Positions 55,031-61,942 of a stretch of 64,000 nt of DNA are shown here, piece by piece. Below the pieces are notes generated by a model. The model worked only from the letters and a program-made list of their open reading frames with translations. It was not told the origin of the DNA and searched no databases. The number at the start of each line of letters is the position of its first letter. Positions within the stretch are counted from its first letter, which is position 1. The DNA lies in contig NZ_LUTR01000013.1 in NCBI RefSeq assembly GCF_001597725.1, positions 1 to 64,000 of the forward strand, written 5' to 3'. Origin of the DNA: Neptuniibacter marinus. Its GTDB lineage: Bacteria > Pseudomonadota > Gammaproteobacteria > Pseudomonadales > Balneatricaceae. The position numbers and the translations under genes are program-made.

Positions 55031-55522
55031 ATGACTTTGAAAGAGATTAAAGTGGATCTGGTTGATTACACATGTAATCAAGACACTAAGGATATGATGG
55101 ATCTGCTGGCGTGCTATGCGCTCGATATTATGGGGGGAGGTGATCCTCTCAGTGAATATACTAAGGTTAACTTGGCGTCGGAATTAGCTAAGTTGCCTCA
55201 CGCCTTCTCTTTTATCTGTTACGTGGATAAGAAACCAGCTGGTCTTATCAATTGCTTCGATGCTTTCTCTACCTTTAAGTGTAAACCCATTATCAATATC
55301 CACGATGTAATTGTGCTGCCAGAGTATAGAGGCTTAGGGCTTAGCCAAATAATGCTCAAAAAAGTGGAAGAGGTGGCTGAACATAAAGGTTGCTGCAAAC
55401 TTACACTTGAAGTTCTCGAGGCTAATCAACCTGCACAAGCTGCCTATACCAAGTTTGGGTTTTCTGGTTATGAGTTAAATCCTAAGATAGGTCAGGCCCT
55501 TTTTTGGGAAAAAACACTTTAA
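55031..55522 (+). CDS. GNAT N-acetyltransferase
   Basis: 163 residues. The acetyl-CoA loop is in DVIVLPEYRGLGLSQIMLKKVEEVA (about 94-118, R/Q-x-x-G-x-G/A type) and the C-terminal YTKFGFSGYEL strand is typical of GNATs. The substrate is unknown. Follows the SMR gene and probably shares its transcript. Confidence 0.85.
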   Translation: MTLKEIKVDLVDYTCNQDTKDMMDLLACYALDIMGGGDPLSEYTKVNLASELAKLPHAFSFICYVDKKPAGLINCFDAFSTFKCKPIINIHDVIVLPEYRGLGLSQIMLKKVEEVAEHKGCCKLTLEVLEANQPAQAAYTKFGFSGYELNPKIGQALFWEKTL

Positions 55523-55721
55523 TCGACCTCCCTCCTATTTAGCTGAATCTAAGTTCAGCTACCTTTCTCGCGCCATATGAAGTGTGCAAAATAAAGTATG
55601 CAAAAAAAGTAATGTTGGTCACCTATTAAAACCTATTCATGAAAAAGTTTTATGTTAATGTTAAGTAGGCTTATGAGTTGTTCCCTTAATGTTAGCCTTG
55701 CTCAAGTGTGTAGGAGGTATT

Positions 55722-56612
55722 ATGTCTGACCGTAATCAGAGTGAAATCCCACAGGCAGCGTTCGATTGGTATGATGATTATGCCCATGGGGGTATTGATC
55801 GCCGCACCTTTTTGAAAAAGTTAGGAACATTAACGGCTGTTGGTTACTCAATGACTGTATTGACCTCTGCGTTATTACCTAACTATGCCTTAGCTGAACA
55901 GGTCTCTTTTAATGATCCTGAAATATTGGCGACTTATGAAACCTTTGATTCGCCTTTAGGTCACGATGAAGGGCAGGGTTACTTAGTGGTACCTAAAAAC
56001 ATCTCAGGGCCGTTGCCTGTTGTGTTGGTTATCCATGAGAATCGAGGTCTTAATCCCTATATTAAAGATGTTGCTCGCCGTTTAGCTAAAGCTGGTTTTA
56101 TCGCCTTTGCGCCGGATGCTCTGTTTCCTTTAGGCGGCTACCCAGGAAATGATGATGAGGGTAGGGCGATGCAGAAAAACCTTGAGCGTTCGAAAATAGA
56201 ACAGGATTTTTTAGCCGCGGCTAAATTTATCAAAGCCCATCCGAACAGTAATGGCCATCTCGGCGCGGTAGGGTTTTGTTTTGGTGGTTATATTGTGAAC
56301 TATTTAGCAGCCGTTGAATCTAATCTCCTTTCTGCAGGCGTGCCGTTTTATGGCACGCCAGCTGCAGCGGAATTAAGAGAGAATATTAAAGCGCCGTTGT
56401 TGGTTCAATTAGGTGAGTTGGATGAACGGGTTAATAAGACATGGCCTGATTATGAAAAAGATCTGAAGCGTTTACATGTTCCTTATGAAGTACATGTTTA
56501 TAAAGGCGCTAATCATGGCTTCCATAATGACTCAACTGCTCGGTATGATAAGCCAAATGCTGAGTTAGCATGGCAACGAACTATCGAATTTTTCCAAAAC
56601 AAGTTAAGTTAG
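55722..56612 (+). CDS. Tat-exported dienelactone-hydrolase-family protein
   Basis: 296 residues from the ATG at 55722 (AGGAGGT 5 bases before; an upstream start at 55689 is unlikely). Twin-arginine signal DRRTFLKK then a hydrophobic segment (to about 57). Cys nucleophile in GFCFGGY (about 183-189), Asp in ELDERVN and His in ANHGFHND. YghX-type member; substrate unknown. Confidence 0.85.
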   Translation: MSDRNQSEIPQAAFDWYDDYAHGGIDRRTFLKKLGTLTAVGYSMTVLTSALLPNYALAEQVSFNDPEILATYETFDSPLGHDEGQGYLVVPKNISGPLPVVLVIHENRGLNPYIKDVARRLAKAGFIAFAPDALFPLGGYPGNDDEGRAMQKNLERSKIEQDFLAAAKFIKAHPNSNGHLGAVGFCFGGYIVNYLAAVESNLLSAGVPFYGTPAAAELRENIKAPLLVQLGELDERVNKTWPDYEKDLKRLHVPYEVHVYKGANHGFHNDSTARYDKPNAELAWQRTIEFFQNKLS

Positions 56613-56649
56613 TTTAGCTTATTAAGATAATCGTAAAGGTAAAATAAAA

Positions 56650-56961
56650 ATGATAAAAGTCAGTGTGATGTACCCAAATAGTTCAGATGCGAAGTTTGAC
56701 ATGGATTACTACAATTCAACCCATGCACAGCTTGTATTAGATCGTTTAGGCGATACGCTAAAGAGCTTTACAGTTGATGCTGGTATCGCCGGTGGAGCAC
56801 CAGGTGAGGCCGCTGGGTTTATTGCTATGGGTCATCTGGTGTATGAGTCTGTTGATGCGTTTGAAGCATCATTTGGCCCTCATGCGGAAGAGTTGCTAGG
56901 CGATATTCCTAATTTTACTAATGTGCAGCCTCAGGTTCAGATTAGTGAAATTAAGCGTTAA
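56650..56961 (+). CDS. EthD-family protein
   Basis: 103 residues with a ferredoxin-like fold typical of EthD: KVSVMYPNSSDAKFDMDYYNSTHAQLVLDRLGD, then FTNVQPQVQISEI. EthD-like proteins assist oxidations; the specific function here is unknown. 37 bases after the hydrolase gene, followed by two hairpins. Confidence 0.85.
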   Translation: MIKVSVMYPNSSDAKFDMDYYNSTHAQLVLDRLGDTLKSFTVDAGIAGGAPGEAAGFIAMGHLVYESVDAFEASFGPHAEELLGDIPNFTNVQPQVQISEIKR

Positions 56962-57030
56962 TTAATCTATACATTAACGCTTTTCTTGTATAAGCCTGAG
57001 CTGAACATAAATGTTCAATCAGGCTTTTTT
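56955..57030. terminator. Double terminator between converging genes
   Basis: First stem GCGTTAAT/ATTAACGC (56955-56980) then TTTT; second stem AAGCCTGA with inner TGAACAT/ATGTTCA and TCAGGCTT (56992-57026) then TTTT. They serve the EthD gene on the plus strand; the second may also stop the cupin transcript. Confidence 0.8.
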
Positions 57031-57041
57031 AAAAGAGTAGC

Positions 57042-57389
57042 TCAGAGTTTAATCGTAAAGTGTTTAAATACTTTCTCTTCTATCTCCCAAACCCCAGTAA
57101 AGCCAGCTTCAATAACAAAAGAGTCTCCAGGCGATAGCGTTACGCTCTCTCCACCATCGGGTGTTATTGTTACTTTACCTTCAATAAGATGGATATATTC
57201 CCAGCTTTTGTATTCCGCTCGGTAGCTACCTTCTGTTGCTTCCCAACATCCCGCAATCATACTGCCATCTTCTGATGTGTATTCGATCCAGGTTTTCATG
57301 GTAGGTGTGCCAGATATTTTTTCCCAGCCTTCTAAATCTGTATCAATAGAGGTCACTGTTTTATCGATAATCTTTTTTATGTAGCTCAT
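57042..57389 (-). CDS. Cupin-domain protein downstream of tmm
   Basis: 115 residues of the Cupin_3/DUF861 type: GCWEATEGSYRAEYKSWEYIHLIEGKVTITPDGGESVTLSPGDSFVIEAGFTGVWEI. Only part of the usual metal-binding His set is present, so catalysis is uncertain. It lies 65 bases after tmm on the same strand and is probably co-transcribed; the linkage hints at a link to TMA oxidation. Confidence 0.8.
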   Translation of the reverse strand: MSYIKKIIDKTVTSIDTDLEGWEKISGTPTMKTWIEYTSEDGSMIAGCWEATEGSYRAEYKSWEYIHLIEGKVTITPDGGESVTLSPGDSFVIEAGFTGVWEIEEKVFKHFTIKL

Positions 57390-57454
57390 TGTGTGATTCT
57401 CATAAATTGTAAGTGTTGGAGAATGTTTTTACTGTCTGTTACGAGTCCTGCTAT

Positions 57455-58819
57455 TTAGCCCGCTTTTTTTACTTCCATGGTCTCTGATAGATAGGCCTCT
57501 AATGAATCATCTAAAGCGTCAATCCATGGTGTATGGTGTGGAGGAGACATAGTGCCGGTCATCAATGAGCGGTATGAGTGATCACGGAAAGTCATGATGT
57601 TTTCTTTCTTATGGTGTTTCCATTCGAGGAAGGTCTGTCGAACACCTTCAATGTCGAAGGTTGGGTAATCGGTTGCTTCGATCAGTTCTAGGATGTAATC
57701 CCCTTGGAAAGTGAACATATCTTCAGCTGTTTCTTGAAGGAGTTCCCTTTCGCGCCACTCCATTGAGTTTTTGGTCATCTCCTCTTTGGATGGCAGAGGG
57801 ATTCTGCTCATAATAATGTCGCGGACATACCAGGCCTGAGCATCAAACATATTGAATGTGTACCACTGATCTTGCATGCCGAGGTAGAACATCTGCGGAT
57901 TATTTTCCCAGACAACACCTTTATAGAGATCTAAAGGCCATAGGCGATTGTCTGTTTTAAGGCGAAGGTCTTCAGGTAAAAATGGGAAATGGTGGAGGTA
58001 GCCGGTGCATAGAATAATAGCGTCGATCTTGTCTGAACTGCCGTCTTCAAAGTAAGCGGTGTCTGTATCAACATGAAGGAGATTGGATTTCTCTTCCCAA
58101 TTTTCAGGCCATTTATAACCCATAGGGTTTGTTCTATAGCAGCTAATGAGTTTTTTTGCGCCGTATTTATAGCATTGTGAGCCGATATCCTCAGCGGAGT
58201 AGCTACTACCCACAAGGAGGATTGTTTTATCTTTAAACTCTAAGGCGTCACGGAAGTCGTGAGCATGGAGTATACGCCCGCCAAATTTCTGGAACCCTTC
58301 AAATTCAGGCACTCGAGGTGTAGAAAAATGGCCCGAGGCACAGATCACATAATCAAACTCTTCGGTATAAACTTCATCGGCATTATGGTCATGTACTGTG
58401 ATAGAGAAAGTCGAAGTATCAGAGTTAAAGATAACGTCGCGTACAGGGGTATTAAAGCGGATGTAATCACGTACCCCAGCTTTTTCTACACGGCCTTTAA
58501 TGTAATCCCACAAGACCTCACGAGGAGGGTAGGATGCGATCGCTTTACCGAAATGTTCTTCAAAGCTGTAATCTGCAAATTCTAAACACTCTTTAGGTCC
58601 GTTAGACCATAAGTAGCGATACATGCTGCCATGTACAGGCTCACCATTTTCGTCGAGCCCTGTCCTCCAAGTGTAGTTCCAAAGGCCGCCCCAATCGCTT
58701 TGTTTTTCAAAACAAACGATATCTGGAATCTCGGCTCCTTTTGCTTGTGCAGATTGGAAGGCTCTAAGTTGTGCTAGCCCACTTGGGCCTGCACCGATAA
58801 TGGCAATGCGTTTAGTCAT
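57455..58819 (-). CDS. tmm: Trimethylamine monooxygenase
   Basis: Flavin monooxygenase that oxidises trimethylamine to trimethylamine N-oxide with NADPH and O2. 454 residues from the ATG at 58819 (GGAGAAAC ribosome site); an upstream ATG at 58831 lies inside that site. FAD motif GAGPSG at 9-14, FMO fingerprint [15 protein letters not shown] motif VGSSYSAED at about 204-212 and [11 protein letters not shown] late. Bacterial Tmm length and the [12 protein letters not shown] segment separate it from other FMOs. Confidence 0.94.
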   Translation of the reverse strand: MTKRIAIIGAGPSGLAQLRAFQSAQAKGAEIPDIVCFEKQSDWGGLWNYTWRTGLDENGEPVHGSMYRYLWSNGPKECLEFADYSFEEHFGKAIASYPPREVLWDYIKGRVEKAGVRDYIRFNTPVRDVIFNSDTSTFSITVHDHNADEVYTEEFDYVICASGHFSTPRVPEFEGFQKFGGRILHAHDFRDALEFKDKTILLVGSSYSAEDIGSQCYKYGAKKLISCYRTNPMGYKWPENWEEKSNLLHVDTDTAYFEDGSSDKIDAIILCTGYLHHFPFLPEDLRLKTDNRLWPLDLYKGVVWENNPQMFYLGMQDQWYTFNMFDAQAWYVRDIIMSRIPLPSKEEMTKNSMEWRERELLQETAEDMFTFQGDYILELIEATDYPTFDIEGVRQTFLEWKHHKKENIMTFRDHSYRSLMTGTMSPPHHTPWIDALDDSLEAYLSETMEVKKAG

Positions 58820-58910
58820 AAGTTTCTCCATGAAACGTCAGAATCAATGAGGAGGCTGTTGTTGATACAGCGTTATGATCTAAATTAATCAGCTTTTGGG
58901 GTTTGGAACA

Positions 58911-58947
58911 TTCCCTTCTATGGGTAATCAAAAAGGGGTAAGGCGGT
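58911..58947 (-). promoter_or_regulatory. NarL-type heptamers upstream of tmm
   Basis: On the minus strand: TACCCCT (58940-58934), TACCCAT (58926-58920) and, two bases after the latter, an AAGGGAA half-site (58917-58911), giving a 7-2-7 pair with an imperfect second arm. The strong half-sites match TACYYMT exactly. They lie 92-121 bp before the tmm start, in the gap after the PAS gene. Confidence 0.65.
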
Positions 58948-58991
58948 AGATATAAGTTGTCATCAGGGGTTTTGGGACTGTTGTTTTGTGT

Positions 58992-59786
58992 TTATTTAAA
59001 CTGGAATACAAAGCCCTCTACGCCTAGTATCATGCCGCTTTCAGAATAGAGTCCGCGTCCTTTTTCTTTGACAGTGATGCACTTACCGTTTGCTTGGTTT
59101 AAACGATATTGCAGCTCAAAAACCTGTTGGGTTTGTAGACAAAACTGTACTTGATTCCACACATAACCTGCATCCTCTTCGTGGATTAATTCGCCATAGG
59201 ATATTTGTGGTTGGTTGATAAGCTCTTCAGAGCTAAGGCCTGTGAGTTCTTTGCAGCCGCTACTCACATATTCCATGCTCCAACTGGTGTTATTTCGAGA
59301 ACGGTAAAGCATGGCAGGTAAACGGTTTACTAAGCTTTGCAAACTTCGGTGGCTGGCGTTACGTATCTGTTCGTTACGGATCTGAGGAGTAATGTCACAA
59401 AGGGTTGCACTGAGTGGGTAATGTTCATTAGGTCTCAGTTGTTGCACTCTCATTTCGCACCAATGAATATTGCCATCGGCGCTAATGATCCGGAACCAAA
59501 CGAGCTCACTTCCATGGCTATTGAAAACTTTACGAATAATGTCGTTCCAGATTTTTACATCTTCAGGGTGAAGGAAGTCTGTAAACAGTAAATTATGGGA
59601 GCTGCTGGCGGCGACGCCGGTGATTTTTTCCCAGCAGGTATTTACTAGAGATATGCGGTGGTTTTGATCGATGATCATAACTACATCGCCAAGGCTGTTG
59701 AATAAGGTCTCATGAAGATTGCTGTCATCAAGATTAAAGCTGTTGTCCCTATTAAAAACAGATTGAGGCCATTTTAGTAAGTTCAT
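58992..59786 (-). CDS. Stand-alone double-PAS protein
   Basis: 264 residues from the ATG at 59786, chosen because AAGGA lies 8 bases before it; an earlier ATG (59810) overlaps the response-regulator gene. Two PAS domains: about 25-130 (LGDVVMIIDQNHRISLVNTCWEKITGV) and about 150-262 (MLYRSRNNTSWSMEYVSSGCKELTGLSSEELI). No kinase, cyclase or DNA-binding output is attached. It probably transmits a signal to the kinase by protein contact. Third gene of the kinase-regulator operon. Confidence 0.85.
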   Translation of the reverse strand: MNLLKWPQSVFNRDNSFNLDDSNLHETLFNSLGDVVMIIDQNHRISLVNTCWEKITGVAASSSHNLLFTDFLHPEDVKIWNDIIRKVFNSHGSELVWFRIISADGNIHWCEMRVQQLRPNEHYPLSATLCDITPQIRNEQIRNASHRSLQSLVNRLPAMLYRSRNNTSWSMEYVSSGCKELTGLSSEELINQPQISYGELIHEEDAGYVWNQVQFCLQTQQVFELQYRLNQANGKCITVKEKGRGLYSESGMILGVEGFVFQFK

Positions 59787-59790
59787 GGGA

Positions 59791-60474
59791 TTAATCCTTA
59801 TCCAGATCAAAATGCTCTTTCGCGTTATTTGTATGGGCCCAGGCTGCTAACTCTAAACGTGAATGAAGGTTTAGTTTTCTTAATAGGTTTTTTACGTAGA
59901 CTTTGACGGTGCCATCACTGATACCTAATTCTCGGGCGATCAACTTGTTATTAAGTCCTTGGGCAATATAGGACAAAGTTTCTAGTTCGCGCTCGGTCAT
60001 TTCCGAAAAGATGGCATCCGCTTGATTAACCTCTGTTTCGTGAGTTTCGCGTAGCTGGTGGGCTAAAGAGGTTACCGCGTCTTCGTTGAGGGCGGTCTGG
60101 CCATTGAGAACATTGACTAAATGTTTAATGATTTCATCGGGTGGGGTATCTTTTTGTAGATATCCATTTGCACCACTTTTCAAGGCGGAAAAAAGCTGAT
60201 CATGATCGCTACAGGCGGTTAAGATAATAATTTTTAGTTGATCATCTGTTTTGCGGATGAGCTGTAATATATCTAGACCGCTGGTTTCAGGCATTTGTAA
60301 ATCAAGCAATAGAATATCTGGATAAAGGTCATCCAATTGTTCTAAAAGGTCGGTTGCGCCATCAAACTCGGCAATAACATTAAATTGCTCGCTGTCATTT
60401 AGTAGCTCTACTACCCCCCGCCGAAACAAAGGGTGGTCATCTACTACAATCACTGAGTGTGTGGGATTACTCAT
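59791..60474 (-). CDS. NarL-family response regulator
   Basis: 227 residues from the ATG at 60474 (GGAGATAACC just before). Receiver domain with acidic pair DDH (12-14), phosphoacceptor Asp58 (ILLLDLQMP) and Lys in YLQKDTPP (about 110). The C-terminal helix-turn-helix has LTERELETLSYIAQGLNNKLIARELGISDGTVKVYVKNLLRKL; TVKVYVK keeps the Lys-Val-x-x-Lys residues with which NarL reads its TACYYMT half-site. Overlaps the kinase gene by 8 bases. Likely controls tmm, tdm and dmm. Confidence 0.93.
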   Translation of the reverse strand: MSNPTHSVIVVDDHPLFRRGVVELLNDSEQFNVIAEFDGATDLLEQLDDLYPDILLLDLQMPETSGLDILQLIRKTDDQLKIIILTACSDHDQLFSALKSGANGYLQKDTPPDEIIKHLVNVLNGQTALNEDAVTSLAHQLRETHETEVNQADAIFSEMTERELETLSYIAQGLNNKLIARELGISDGTVKVYVKNLLRKLNLHSRLELAAWAHTNNAKEHFDLDKD

Positions 60475-61660
60475 GGTTATCTCCAATCTTCAATGTGAGT
60501 ATGACCTGTGTTCCTTGGTTGGGATGGGGTTGGATAAGGAGTCGTGCATCAATTCGTTCTGCTCGTTCATGCATGATTTTTAAGCCAAAGCTGTCGTTAC
60601 GTGCGTTTTTGGTATCTAAACCTATACCGTTATCTTCTATAAATATCTCTATGTGCGTACTTAATGTTTCTTTAATGACAATACGTGCGTGGCTGGCGTG
60701 TGAGTGCCTGACGATGTTGGAGAGGCACTCTCTAACGATATAAATCAGCTGCATAGATTGTTTAGGGCTTGTGATATTTTTCTTTAGCCGGTTGTCGTAT
60801 TCAAAAACAATAGCTGATTGCTGTTCAAATTCTGATACAGAATCGGAAATCGCCTGGGTTAAATTATCGCCCTTCATTGATAAACGTGATGAGGTGATTA
60901 ATTCTCGTGTTTGACGGTAGGCATAATGGGTATAAGCCGCCAGATCTTCTGTGACGGGCTTTAATCCATGGTAGGCACTGCTTTGGCAGAGGCTATCTAG
61001 CTTAGCGCTTTTAATTCTTAAATAACCGAGTACTTGTGCTAGAGAGTCATGTAGTTCCGCTGCATGGATGGCACGTTCTGATGTAACCGCTTTACTTATC
61101 TTTTTCTCTTGCTGCGCCCATGCTGAAAAGCCTTTTTTTAAAGCGTTTTCTACGGCAGTGAGCTTCCAGCGGACCTGGTTAGCGCTAGGTACTTTATTGG
61201 GGAAGATAGCTAATAGCCAAATATTCATCTCTTTACTTTCAGTTAATTTATAACCATAGAGAGGTTCGGGAAAACAGTGGTTAGATAGGGCATCTAGATA
61301 GAGTGTGTCGTGGATTAAATCATTGTGCCCATTAGTAAAAAAACGATGTAACGCATGCAGTATTTTACTGTGTGGGGTGCTATCAGATGGATGGTGGACA
61401 AAGGTTTCTGCGGTACTCGGTGAACTGAATACTATCTTTAGGCGGCACTGCTCATCGGCTGAAAAGCTTTGGCTTAGTTGTGCTTCAAGCTTCTTTAATA
61501 AGGGAGGTAAGGTTTGATTGATTTCGTCAGTTGTTGCTATATCAAAAGCAATATCGCCTAGGGAAAACAGATTCTCACTTACAGGGTTGGAGGGTTGGCT
61601 GGGGCTTTCAGTGTAAGCGTTAAAAAATTGTTCTAGCCATGTTTTGATGTTTATCGCCAT
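60467..61660 (-). CDS. Soluble NarX-type histidine kinase
   Basis: 397 residues with no membrane segment. The N-terminal sensing part (1-190) is unlike NarX and not recognised. Dimerisation/phosphoacceptor domain: ERAIHAAELHDSLAQVLGYLRIKSAKLD with His204. ATPase domain: N-box RECLSNIVRHSHASHA (about 315), DNGIGL and GTQVILTL. The H-box and C-terminal sequence are NarX/HisKA_3-like. A cytoplasmic signal, perhaps an amine or formaldehyde, is inferred. First gene of the three-gene operon. Confidence 0.92.
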   Translation of the reverse strand: MAINIKTWLEQFFNAYTESPSQPSNPVSENLFSLGDIAFDIATTDEINQTLPPLLKKLEAQLSQSFSADEQCRLKIVFSSPSTAETFVHHPSDSTPHSKILHALHRFFTNGHNDLIHDTLYLDALSNHCFPEPLYGYKLTESKEMNIWLLAIFPNKVPSANQVRWKLTAVENALKKGFSAWAQQEKKISKAVTSERAIHAAELHDSLAQVLGYLRIKSAKLDSLCQSSAYHGLKPVTEDLAAYTHYAYRQTRELITSSRLSMKGDNLTQAISDSVSEFEQQSAIVFEYDNRLKKNITSPKQSMQLIYIVRECLSNIVRHSHASHARIVIKETLSTHIEIFIEDNGIGLDTKNARNDSFGLKIMHERAERIDARLLIQPHPNQGTQVILTLKIGDNHE

Positions 61661-61942
61661 ATGTCCTCCCCTTTATTTCAATTGTTTGTGTTGAGGTCGC
61701 TTTCCCCACTCTCTGGTTAAGCAGTATTTATGCCACGTGAATGCCTGTTACCGCAATTACCCCCAATGGAGTATGCCTTCAAGAGGATTGTTTGAATTCT
61801 ATTGATAGTAAATATTTATAACCACTGGGAATTATAAAAAAGACAACATTCGATTGAGATATGTGTGCACTAGAGTCGACCTTTAATAGACCCAGCGCAC
61901 CAATCTTGAACTTTAAAAGACGGTTTTAGTAAGGGCGTGGAG
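61661..61942. promoter_or_regulatory. Divergent promoter region of the kinase operon and tdm
   Basis: 282 bp without a gene. TACCCCC-AA-TGGAGTA (61758-61773) is a NarL-like 7-2-7 pair. AAGAGGATTGT starts at 61781 and GTAAATATT is at 61808-61816. Element order and spacing equal those of the dmmA promoter. The long leader to tdm (about 120 bases) has no recognised structure. Confidence 0.75.
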
